From: JAOTYV01 sp041557595
Lineage (GTDB): Bacteria; Pseudomonadota; Alphaproteobacteria; UBA8366
Length of the DNA: 6,512 bases
Direction: 5' to 3'
Assembly: GCA_041557595.1 (NCBI GenBank)
Contig: JBFFGE010000228.1
Coordinates: 1 to 6,512, forward strand
Below, piece after piece: positions 1 to 5,339 of this stretch. Under the pieces are notes generated by a model, which was given only the letters and a program-made list of their open reading frames with translations, did no database searches and was not told where the DNA came from. Numbering within the stretch: the stretch's first letter is position 1; each line of letters opens with the position of its first letter. The translations under genes were made by a program, and so were the position numbers.

Positions 1-2
1 CC

Positions 3-1688
3 GGGCGCGTCGACGGGGCGAACAGCCAGTTCACGATCATCGACGGGGCGATCGAGGTGACGACGCAGGCCGGCAGCGTCACGCTGGACGGTGCCGGGGA
101 AACGACGCTCGTCTCCGGCATCAATGCGCCGCCGAGCGAGCCATTCATACTTTCACCGGCTGAATACGCCGCGGCCTATGGCGGTGTCGCCGGTGTCGCG
201 CCGGCATATTTTTCCGCCGGCGGCCATGGGACGGACGCGCCCGGTTCCGAAGATGACGGGGCACCCGATTTTGGGTCCGACGGCGTCGACGATCACGCGC
301 GCGCTTCGGGCGGCACCGGTTCCGGGACGCGCAATTCCCAAGCGGCAGAGGGCGGCGCGACAGCGGCGCCGGAGCGCGGCGGTGAAACCGCCTGGGCCTC
401 GAACGGCAGCGTCCCGGACGCGGTTGCCGATTTGGCGCGGGAGATATCGGAAACCGTCGAATATCAGCTCGCAACGGCGCTGACCTTCGAACCCGTGCCG
501 GATCCGACAGGGGCAGGCGGGTCGACCGGTGCGGCGGACGACGACAGGCCCGGGAGCAGCCCGTTCAGGACGGAGTCGGACGCGCCGGATGTATTCTGGA
601 ACCCCTATGTGCCGTCCGAACCGTATGGCGCCGTCGGGCCGGCGCCCGAGAACGATGCGTCAAATACGGCGACCGGGGATCCTGCCGGTTCGGTCCAGGA
701 CGCAGTCGCCGACAATGGCGGTTATGCCGAAGAGCCGAGCCCGCAAGGCGGCACCGCGGCAGCCGATGAAGATGTGACGTTGCCACCGGCATCACCGGCG
801 CCGCCTTTGCCCGCGTCCATTGTCCTTTCGGTGTCGAACGCGATCGATACGACGGATTTCGCCTCGCAAGACCGGACGGACAGTTTCGAACTGACCGATT
901 TGGGGCCGGACAGCAGCGTGACCGTGCTCGGCAGCGAGATGGCCTTGCCCGGCGTTGCCGCCGGCGCCGCGGTCGATGTCACGCGCGATAGCGCCGGTAA
1001 TGTCGATGTCGCCCTGACCAGCCCCTGGAATGCCTTCAAGAATATCTATGCGGTAAGCGATCGGGCCGCCGACATCTCGATCACGAATTTCGTTCACGCG
1101 GATCTGGAATTTGGCGGCGGCGGCGACAGTCATATCGTCTTGGACGGCGTGAAGCGCGGCTTCATCATGACCGGCGACGGTGATGACCTGGTCGATATAA
1201 CGGCATTCACGAATATCGATACCTGGTCCCGACGCATCGACGTGAGTTCCGGCGACGGCGACGATACCGTCCTCTATGAAGGGTCCTCGAGTTACTTCGG
1301 CGTTTCGACGCTTGGATTGAGCGAGCTTACCTTTACGGCGGGTAGCGGAACCGACACGCTAAGGCTGACCGGGCCGGACCAGGCATTCGACCTCACCGCG
1401 CCCCGGTTCGACATTACCGGCGTCGAACGCGTCGACATCACGTCCGCCGTCGATCGGCTTCTGAGCCTCGATGCGGTGTCGGTTGCGGCGATCACCGACG
1501 GTGAAAACGCATTGACCGGAAGCGCTGAAACCCTGGTCGTCGACGGCGGCGCCGGAGACCGGATCGATTTCAACGGCGAGGTTTGGTCGCAGAGCGGGTC
1601 CACGACGATCGAGGGCGAGAGCTACACCATTTACGAACACAGCAGCGGCGTGCGGGTCGCGGCGGATCAGGATATCGCCCTGGCCTGA
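3..1688 (+). CDS. C-terminal part of a large FecR-domain / RTX-like exported protein (5' end outside window)
   Basis: The frame is open to the left edge, so this is the 3' part of a larger gene; a GTG at 57 is probably only an internal valine. Residues are numbered from that GTG. The first ~50 in-window residues (up to about 32) resemble the end of a FecR-like beta domain (EVTTQAGSVTLDG, then ETTLVSG). Residues ~50-250 are a low-complexity linker rich in Ala, Gly, Asp, Glu, Ser and Pro, ending in a proline cluster (243-252). Residues ~255-543 are beta-rich with degenerate RTX/calcium-binding motifs: GDGDD at 373-377, SGDGDD at 398-403, AGSGTDTL at 428-435, GGAGDRIDF at 497-505. The last ~75 residues (LSLDAVSVAAITDG, then GGAGDRIDF) resemble the closing module of giant RTX/VCBS-type proteins, and the chain ends in a short hydrophobic DIALA. 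By family knowledge, such proteins are exported by type I secretion and act at the surface. Ligand and secretion partner are not in the window. Confidence 0.8.
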   Translation, partial: GRVDGANSQFTIIDGAIEVTTQAGSVTLDGAGETTLVSGINAPPSEPFILSPAEYAAAYGGVAGVAPAYFSAGGHGTDAPGSEDDGAPDFGSDGVDDHARASGGTGSGTRNSQAAEGGATAAPERGGETAWASNGSVPDAVADLAREISETVEYQLATALTFEPVPDPTGAGGSTGAADDDRPGSSPFRTESDAPDVFWNPYVPSEPYGAVGPAPENDASNTATGDPAGSVQDAVADNGGYAEEPSPQGGTAAADEDVTLPPASPAPPLPASIVLSVSNAIDTTDFASQDRTDSFELTDLGPDSSVTVLGSEMALPGVAAGAAVDVTRDSAGNVDVALTSPWNAFKNIYAVSDRAADISITNFVHADLEFGGGGDSHIVLDGVKRGFIMTGDGDDLVDITAFTNIDTWSRRIDVSSGDGDDTVLYEGSSSYFGVSTLGLSELTFTAGSGTDTLRLTGPDQAFDLTAPRFDITGVERVDITSAVDRLLSLDAVSVAAITDGENALTGSAETLVVDGGAGDRIDFNGEVWSQSGSTTIEGESYTIYEHSSGVRVAADQDIALA

Positions 1689-1689
1689 G

Positions 1690-1719
1690 GGCAACCGCGG
1701 ACGAATTCGCGGTTTTGCC
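1690..1719 (+). terminator. Stem-loop just after the FecR/RTX gene
   Basis: A perfect 7-bp stem, AACCGCG (1693-1699) with CGCGGTT (1708-1714), encloses an 8-base loop and starts 5 bases after the TGA. Outer GGC (1690-1692) can also pair with GCC (1717-1719) around a TT bulge. Only four T's follow the inner stem, so it is a weak intrinsic terminator at best. Its position right after the stop codon supports transcript-end function. Confidence 0.45.
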
Positions 1720-2027
1720 GGGCGGCCGCGTTTAACGAAAAATTCACCAGTTCAGCCTATCCCTGAGGCGAAGTTTCGTGTTTCCCGTCCTGAAATTTTT
1801 CCGAGGGACTGAAAAATCGCCGAATACCTGCAATACACGCTTTTTCTCGTATTGGCGCTGAACGTCAATGCCGGGCTGTCGCCTGATACCGAATGCCGCA
1901 AGGCACGGCAGCATGCACCGCGCCCGGTCGTTGCGTGCGATCCGTCGGCGAAATCCCGTCCGCAGATCCGGCGGCATGGGGGGCCAAATAGTGCCGCGCG
2001 GGTTATTGTAATTAATGGAGTCAATAG
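1720..2027. other. Intergenic region with no convincing gene
   Basis: I find no credible coding frame here; the long minus-strand frame that covers it has no ribosome binding site and no recognisable protein. Two weak inverted repeats are visible: ATTTTT (1795-1800) with AAAAAT (1812-1817), and CAATAC (1831-1836) with GTATTG (1849-1854). Bases 2003-2016, just upstream of the next gene, are locally AT-rich and may hold its promoter, but I cannot place a matched -35/-10 pair. Confidence 0.5.
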
Positions 2028-2300
2028 ATGACCCGGTTTCTAGTTTCCGACGAAAACCCCAGCGGCCACCGGCTGGAGGATATCCTGCATGCAATCCGCA
2101 TGGATGTGATAACCAGGTGCACTAAGATTATGGATGATTCCAAGGATGAAGCCCGCGCGGTGCTGGACAACAATATGAAAATATTGAGTATCCTGAGCGA
2201 AGCCATCCGACATGCCGAAGACTCAACGCGCGTTCTCAACAAGTCTTTCGGGCCGAGTAAGGCCGCGAATGGCGGCGAACCGCGGATCGGGCGCTCCTGA
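2028..2300 (+). CDS. Small helical hypothetical protein, 90 aa
   Basis: I do not recognise a named family. The ATG at 2028 has GGAG at 2017-2020 with a 7-base gap, a good Shine-Dalgarno, which fixes the start. The protein is soluble with no signal peptide or membrane segment. Residues ~13-75 look mostly alpha-helical and charged (HRLEDILHAIRMDV, then DDSKDEARAVLDNNMKILSILSEAI), with leucine/isoleucine spacing compatible with a helical hairpin or short coiled coil. The C-terminal ~15 residues are Gly/Ser/Pro/Arg-rich and probably flexible. It stands alone: the upstream gap is over 300 bases and the downstream gene is convergent, 46 bases away. A perfect palindrome CCGGCGCCGG (2305-2314) just after the stop lacks a T-run. 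A regulatory or protein-binding role would be a guess. Confidence 0.7.
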   Translation: MTRFLVSDENPSGHRLEDILHAIRMDVITRCTKIMDDSKDEARAVLDNNMKILSILSEAIRHAEDSTRVLNKSFGPSKAANGGEPRIGRS

Positions 2301-2346
2301 CGAACCGGCGCCGGACACCCTCCGGCCGCGCGTCACCCTCGACCCC

Positions 2347-2670
2347 TCAAACTTCCAGTTCAGCCCTTTTGATCCGTCCGATCCGGCGTCGTGAGATAAA
2401 CGGCGCGTCGTCGTGCTGCGTGCATCGGTGGCGGAGAAAGTACCACCGCGCGCCGATCGCGAAGAACGAAGCGGCAAAGAGGGCCGCGCCGAAATAAACC
2501 AGCGACTCCGCCCAGCAGAGCACGCCTGCGCCGAAAATGACTAGCGCGAAAGCGGTATTCGTCAAGCGTCCCCAGGCCGTTGGCATGCAGAATGTCTGGT
2601 GCACCAGGGCGAGGAGAAGATCGTCGCCCGCGGCGTCGCTGACGCTTTCGATAGAGAGTTTTCGAGACAA
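2347..2670 (-). CDS. Small two-helix inner-membrane protein, 107 aa
   Basis: I do not recognise the family. Residues ~38-54 (core AFALVIFGAGVLCWA) and ~57-78 (core LVYFGAALFAASFFAIGA) are hydrophobic enough to be two transmembrane helices joined by a very short turn. The first ~35 residues are polar with an acidic patch (SDAAGDD). The C-terminal ~28 residues are very basic (RHRC, ISRRRIGRIKR), so by the positive-inside rule both ends probably face the cytoplasm. Third codon positions are strongly G/C in the membrane part, which favours this frame over the overlapping minus-strand frame. The start is uncertain: the frame opens with TTG at 2670 behind no obvious Shine-Dalgarno, and an in-frame stop lies 8 codons upstream of it. 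A GTG or ATG further in (residues 23 and 29) is possible. It is convergent with the gene ending at 2300. Confidence 0.55.
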   Translation of the reverse strand: MSRKLSIESVSDAAGDDLLLALVHQTFCMPTAWGRLTNTAFALVIFGAGVLCWAESLVYFGAALFAASFFAIGARWYFLRHRCTQHDDAPFISRRRIGRIKRAELEV

Positions 2671-3047
2671 AATTCGGCCGGGAATTGGTTTTCAATAGAT
2701 TGAAATATAATGGATTTCCGATTAATGCGCCGTTAACGGGACGGGGCATTTGCACCGCTCCCACGACTAAACCATGGGAGGATTTTTCAGCCACGCCATA
2801 CCAATCCGGGTACCGTGGAAGAGTTAGGCCGGAATAACCATAATGCCTTGGTACAAAAGCGAGATAATACGAGCCATACGACCTCCAGTACGGGCCTGTG
2901 GGGGAGGGTTTGGGCAACCAACACCCCCCGGTTCACCACAATGCTTTCCCGCAGGCCCCTTGGTCACCCCTTCCGAATACAGTTTGACCGCATGAAGCGG
3001 CTGTCGGATGCGCCCTGTCGGAGCGCGGACGGCGCCCGGCTTTTAGG
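2671..3047. other. Intergenic stretch without a convincing gene, rich in dyads
   Basis: No frame here looks like protein. It holds the candidate short-RNA unit at 2685-2787 (listed separately) and a 17-codon minus-strand frame (2824-2877, MARIISLLYQGIMVIPA) with GGAGG only 4 bases before its ATG, too little to call a gene. The right part (2880-3047) shows G- and C-runs but no clear terminator for the minus-strand gene that stops at 3048. Confidence 0.5.
2685..2787 (+). ncRNA. Candidate short RNA with own promoter and terminator (hypothesis)
   Basis: Reading the plus strand in order: TTGGTT (2685-2690, weak -35); a perfect dyad TTCAAT-AG-ATTGAA (2691-2704) filling the spacer; a perfect -10 hexamer TATAAT (2706-2711); and a stem-loop TGC-G-CCGT (2726-2733) / ACGG-G-GCA (2741-2748) with one G.G mismatch. 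A second stem CTCCCA (2758-2763) / TGGGAG (2775-2780) is then followed by GA and five T's (2783-2787), like an intrinsic terminator. A transcript from about 2718 to 2787 would be ~70 nt with two hairpins. The -35 is weak and the 15-base spacer is short, so promoter strength is doubtful. It is divergent from the membrane-protein gene starting at 2670, so the dyad could alternatively regulate that gene. Confidence 0.3.
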
Positions 3048-3419
3048 TCAGTAACCGCCGGATGCGCAGTCCACGTAGCGCTTGCCGTACACATCGCGCT
3101 GTAGATCGCAGCCGACCACACGATTGCGTGCCGGGTCGACGAACCAGATGCGCTTTCCCCCGACTTGCGTTTGTACCGTGTCCGCGCGCGACTGCGGCTC
3201 GCTTTCCGGCGGCGATGCCCGCCGGTTGCCGCGAACGACGACCACGCCGCCTTCGCCGCGCGATCCTCTGTATTGTCGCCGATCGCCAGGGTTATCGTTG
3301 CCGCGAACGACGGTCACCTGACCGCTCCGCGTCACGCTTTGGGCATTGGCGCCGGTATCGGCGATCAACAGTACGCCAATGGCGGCGATGACGAGGGTGA
3401 AGGGCCGGTATTTTTGCAT
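3048..3419 (-). CDS. Small secreted (periplasmic) hypothetical protein with signal peptide, 123 aa
   Basis: Start ATG at 3419 is chosen over the longer frame (to 3557) because GAGAGGAA lies 6 bases before it and a classical Sec signal peptide begins there: MQKYR, then hydrophobic FTLVIAAIGVLLIA, then ANA at 24-26 with cleavage expected before Q27. The mature ~97 residues contain a duplicated valine-rich motif, VTVVRGN (35-41) and VVVVRGN (59-65), encoded by exact 16-bp direct repeats at 3225-3240 and 3297-3312. A Ser/Pro/Glu/Arg-rich linker follows (66-85), then a C-terminal block with IWFVDPARNRVVGC and two cysteines (C104, C118) that could form a disulfide in the periplasm. I do not recognise the family. 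The gene is alone on its strand and divergent from the LOG-family gene across 330 bases. Confidence 0.75.
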   Translation of the reverse strand: MQKYRPFTLVIAAIGVLLIADTGANAQSVTRSGQVTVVRGNDNPGDRRQYRGSRGEGGVVVVRGNRRASPPESEPQSRADTVQTQVGGKRIWFVDPARNRVVGCDLQRDVYGKRYVDCASGGY

Positions 3420-3457
3420 TACATTCCTCTCCAAGAGGTCCTGGCGGGCCGACGCGG

Positions 3458-3474
3458 GTATCGATGATCGATAC
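3458..3474. promoter_or_regulatory. Perfect 17-bp palindrome upstream of the secreted-protein gene, possible operator
   Basis: GTATCGAT-G-ATCGATAC has two perfect 8-base arms around one base. Its near edge is 38 bases upstream of the ATG at 3419. An odd-spaced perfect dyad this close to a start suits a dimeric regulator binding near the promoter. The regulator is unknown. Confidence 0.35.
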
Positions 3475-3668
3475 GCCTCGCGCCGAGCGCGGCAAACGCC
3501 GTTTGTCCGGCCTCTATCTATTGAGGAAAGCATAGTCAGGCGGCACGCCGCGCTCATCGATGCATCGGTGTTACCTGATTGGTGTCAGGCGGCATGGAAG
3601 ACCCGCTTCCGCAAGCCGGGATCGGCGCTGGCGCACGGCGGTCCGGAAGACCGGCTTTTAACCTTAAA

Positions 3669-3713
3669 TTGACCACTCGAGGGGCAAAGTGCCCTATAAC
3701 GACCACTGGTCGT
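3669..3713 (+). promoter_or_regulatory. Possible LOG-gene promoter overlapped by a palindromic operator-like site
   Basis: TTGACC (3669-3674) resembles a -35 and TATAAC (3695-3700) a -10, but the 20-base spacer is longer than ideal. A perfect 15-bp palindrome, ACGACCA-C-TGGTCGT (3699-3713), begins at the end of the -10 and would cover the transcription start. A dimeric repressor bound there could block RNA polymerase. A small stem, GGGCA/TGCCC (3682-3694), lies in the spacer. Confidence 0.35.
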
Positions 3714-3749
3714 CGCCGACTATCAGGCTAACTCATCCGCACAGGCATT

Positions 3750-4568
3750 ATGACGAAATCAAAACCGCCCGAATCGATCAAGGCTTACTCGAACGCAGGT
3801 TTTCTCCAGAGCAAGGACGCCCGCGCATTGCGGATTCTCGCGGAGTACCTGGAGCCGAAGAGCCGGTTTGACCATCACAAGATTGACGACACGATTGTCT
3901 TTATGGGGTCGGCGCGCACCCAGTCGCGAGAAGACGCCGAAAAGGCGTTGGCCGAAGCGAAACGCACCAACGGCGACGTAGCCCGCGCGCAGACCGGTCT
4001 CGCCATGTCGGCCTACTATGAAGCGGCGCGCGAACTGGCGCATCGGCTTACCGATTGGTCGAAGGACCTCGAAGACGAAGAGCGGCGTTTCGTCGTATGC
4101 ACCGGAGGCGGGCCCGGCATCATGGAGGCGGCAAATCGCGGCGCCTCGGAGGCCAAAGGCGTCAATCTGGGGCTGACCATTTCACTGGAGAACGAGCAGT
4201 CGGGCAACAGCTATATCACGCGCGGGCTCGATATTCATTTTCACTACTTTTTCATGCGGAAATTCTGGTTCGCGTACCAGGCAAAAGCCGTAGTGATGTT
4301 TCCGGGTGGGTTCGGTACGCTCGACGAATTGTTCGAGATCCTGACCCTGTTGCAAACCCAGAAGATTCGAAAGCGGCTCCCGGTGGTGCTCTATGGGTCC
4401 GAATTCTGGGAAAAAGTCGTGGATTTCGACGCCCTGGCGTCGTTTGGCACGATCAGCCCGGAGGATGTGGGGATCGTCGAGCGCTGCGACACAGTCGATG
4501 ACGCTTATGATTTCATTGTCCGTGAACTCACGGAGCACGCCCTGAATATGCCGGGAACGCTGCTGTAG
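3750..4568 (+). CDS. LOG-family (TIGR00730-type, lysine-decarboxylase-like fold) nucleotide 5'-monophosphate phosphoribohydrolase
   Basis: 272 residues, a normal length for the longer bacterial LOG proteins. The family signatures are intact: GGGPGIMEAANRGA at 119-132 and PGGFGTLDE at 185-193, plus the MRKFWF segment at 169-174 between them, which belongs to the conserved active-site region. The fold is a Rossmann-like alpha/beta sandwich acting in the cytosol, usually as a dimer. Known members release adenine-type bases from nucleoside 5'-monophosphates; some make cytokinins, others seem to be general nucleotide housekeeping enzymes. Despite older 'lysine decarboxylase' labels, amino-acid decarboxylation is not expected. 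The N-terminal ~110 residues hold the extra helical segment typical of the long subgroup. The ATG at 3750 has only a weak AGG at 3742-3744. No neighbour suggests a cytokinin pathway (no isopentenyltransferase), so the physiological substrate remains open. Confidence 0.9.
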   Translation: MTKSKPPESIKAYSNAGFLQSKDARALRILAEYLEPKSRFDHHKIDDTIVFMGSARTQSREDAEKALAEAKRTNGDVARAQTGLAMSAYYEAARELAHRLTDWSKDLEDEERRFVVCTGGGPGIMEAANRGASEAKGVNLGLTISLENEQSGNSYITRGLDIHFHYFFMRKFWFAYQAKAVVMFPGGFGTLDELFEILTLLQTQKIRKRLPVVLYGSEFWEKVVDFDALASFGTISPEDVGIVERCDTVDDAYDFIVRELTEHALNMPGTLL

Positions 4569-4656
4569 AACGATTCAACGTAGGAATTTCGGCCCTCTCC
4601 TTGCGGAGGCCCGTTGCTGGGACGGCCAAGAATAGCAATATATTCCTGAATTTGAT

Positions 4657-4692
4657 AAAAAAAAGGAGGCCACCGAGGGTATCGGTGGCCTC
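4657..4692 (-). terminator. Strong Rho-independent terminator on the minus strand
   Basis: A perfect 11-bp stem, GAGGCCACCGA (4666-4676) with TCGGTGGCCTC (4682-4692), closes a 5-base loop. Eight A's at 4657-4664 become a run of eight T's just after the stem on the minus strand. On the plus strand the stem is followed by AAAGTC, so it should terminate only leftward transcription. The nearest leftward gene ends at 5340, about 650 bases away beyond an opposing gene, so its own transcript is unidentified. Confidence 0.75.
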
Positions 4693-4723
4693 AAAGTCGG
4701 AGGAATCAAGAGGAGGTATAGTC

Positions 4724-4831
4724 ATAAAAATAACAAGAAATTGCCGCATTGGCAGTGATGAAGATCACAAGAATATAGTAAAAATTTTAAATAAAATAAT
4801 ATTAGAAATGAATACAAATCAGTATTATTGA
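4724..4831 (+). other. Possible 35-codon small ORF with ATA at the start position (start lost, or a remnant)
   Basis: A perfect AGGAGG (4711-4716) is followed 7 bases later by ATA, then an open frame to TGA at 4829-4831. It would encode a charged Lys/Ile/Asn-rich peptide with a central acidic SDEDH and a likely helix, KNIVKILNKIILEM. ATA is not a normal initiation codon; an ATG there would be ideally placed. The frame stays open leftward to a TTG at 4601, but that extension runs through the terminator stem and looks non-coding. It may be a decayed small gene, or the AGGAGG may be chance. Confidence 0.25.
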
Positions 4832-4864
4832 TCTAATTCCAATGCTTTGTTTCAAATAGTAATT

Positions 4865-4870
4865 TATAAT
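4865..4870 (+). promoter_or_regulatory. Possible -10 box for the 100-aa gene
   Basis: A perfect TATAAT lies 55 bases before the ATG at 4926. The best -35 candidate at normal spacing is poor (TGCTTT, 4843-4848, 16-base spacer). In such an AT-rich stretch a chance match is quite possible. Confidence 0.3.
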
Positions 4871-4925
4871 ATTAATCTTTAATTCTAATGGCGTTCTTTA
4901 TACTGTTGTTAGGATTGAAGCAACG

Positions 4926-5228
4926 ATGCATGCTGACCCTCGCGGGCCGCAACGCCTGACATTGTACGACGAGAACCTGTTTACGCGGGTTGCGTATGCC
5001 ATGGTTGTGACCGGATTGTGGCACTCGGTGGCGCGGCGCGAAGAAGCCGATTTCGACTATTTTGAGATTAATCGCCAGGAGGACCGGCCGACGTACCGGG
5101 TCGGCCGGCAATCGTCCGGCGGGTATGTCGTATTCCATCTCGATTCCGGGTTCCGCGAACGCGGCACGTCCATGTCCGAGGTGTTGCGCGACGTCGCGTA
5201 TGTGCCCAAATCGTTGGAAAACGGCTAA
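4926..5228 (+). CDS. Hypothetical cytosolic protein, 100 aa
   Basis: I do not recognise the family. The frame has GC-rich third positions typical of the real genes here, in sharp contrast to the AT-rich island directly upstream, which supports coding. There is no signal peptide; the mildly hydrophobic stretch VAYAMVVTGLW (22-32) is too short and polar-flanked for a clear membrane helix. The middle is acidic-aromatic (EEADFDYFEI, 39-48), followed by a probable beta stretch (GGYVVFHLDSGF, 65-76) and a C-terminal helix (MSEVLRDVAYV, 83-93). The start is the first ATG. Ribosome-binding evidence is weak (AGGA at 4911-4914 is 11 bases away; GAAG at 4917-4920 is closer). The gene is convergent with the CHAP lipoprotein gene, 111 bases downstream. 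Confidence 0.6.
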   Translation: MHADPRGPQRLTLYDENLFTRVAYAMVVTGLWHSVARREEADFDYFEINRQEDRPTYRVGRQSSGGYVVFHLDSGFRERGTSMSEVLRDVAYVPKSLENG

Positions 5229-5292
5229 TCGTAGCGTGCCGCCGCAAATGCCGATCGTCCGCCGGAGATTTTGCGCGAATGATACCTGGACG

Positions 5293-5330
5293 CCGGCAGT
5301 AGCCGGTTAGGCGACGCTTCCGCGGCGCCT
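5293..5330 (+). terminator. Tandem stem-loops between two convergent genes
   Basis: Stem one is CCGGC (5293-5297) / GCCGG (5302-5306) with loop AGTA. Stem two is AGGCG-A-CGC (5309-5317) / GCG-G-CGCCT (5322-5330), with loop TTCC and one A.G mismatch. TATTCCGTTT follows, a poor T-tract in the plus direction. This could end the 4926-5228 transcript; on the minus strand no T-run follows either stem. Confidence 0.35.
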
Positions 5331-5339
5331 TATTCCGTT

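Larger units (their letters stand above)
3420..3749. promoter_or_regulatory. Divergent intergenic region dense in short palindromes
   Basis: This region separates two divergent genes and should hold both promoters. Perfect or near-perfect inverted repeats seen directly: GTATCGAT-G-ATCGATAC (3458-3474); CAAACG-C-CGTTTG (3493-3505); CGATGCATCG (3558-3567); CCTGA (3574-3578) with TCAGG (3585-3589); GGGCA (3682-3686) with TGCCC (3690-3694); ACGACCA-C-TGGTCGT (3699-3713). No convincing coding frame lies here. I could not place a matched -35/-10 pair for the minus-strand gene. Regulatory function is inferred from position. Confidence 0.45.
4569..4925. other. AT-rich intergenic island
   Basis: Base composition changes abruptly here: 44 of 180 bases in 4741-4920 are G or C by hand count (about 24%), whereas flanking genes are clearly GC-rich. 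The island holds the minus-strand terminator (4657-4692), a short frame behind AGGAGG (4711-4831), and a perfect TATAAT (4865-4870) upstream of the next gene. Near its left end an imperfect stem, GGCC-C-TC (4591-4597) with GAGGCC (4606-4611), could form after the LOG gene but has no T-run. The composition suggests a foreign remnant or an RNA/regulatory region. Confidence 0.5.

Noticed and set aside
1744..2094. 116-codon minus-strand frame in the gap after the FecR/RTX gene
   Set aside because: Arg/Pro-rich with no recognisable domain, overlaps the start and ribosome binding site of the 2028 gene, and lacks its own Shine-Dalgarno.
2824..2877. 17-codon minus-strand mini-ORF with GGAGG upstream
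   Set aside because: The spacing to ATG is only 4 bases and the peptide is too short to judge; a chance match is likely.
2360..2917. 185-codon minus-strand open frame as a gene
   Set aside because: Its C-terminal half overlaps the better-supported membrane-protein frame and is an Arg/Pro-rich run typical of an out-of-frame reading of GC-rich DNA. The N-terminal half shows no recognisable domain.
3420..3557. Upstream extension of the secreted-protein gene to the ATG at 3557
   Set aside because: The extension is Arg/Ser-rich, would bury the signal peptide, and the internal ATG at 3419 has a strong Shine-Dalgarno.
4528..4749. 73-codon minus-strand frame as the gene served by the minus-strand terminator
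   Set aside because: The frame runs through and beyond the terminator into the LOG gene, and no Shine-Dalgarno precedes its starts, so the terminator would cut its own message.
4601..4831. 76-codon plus-strand frame from TTG at 4601 through the AT-rich island
   Set aside because: The first 40 codons run through the perfect terminator stem, and the TTG has no ribosome binding site. Only the part after AGGAGG is kept as a weak candidate.
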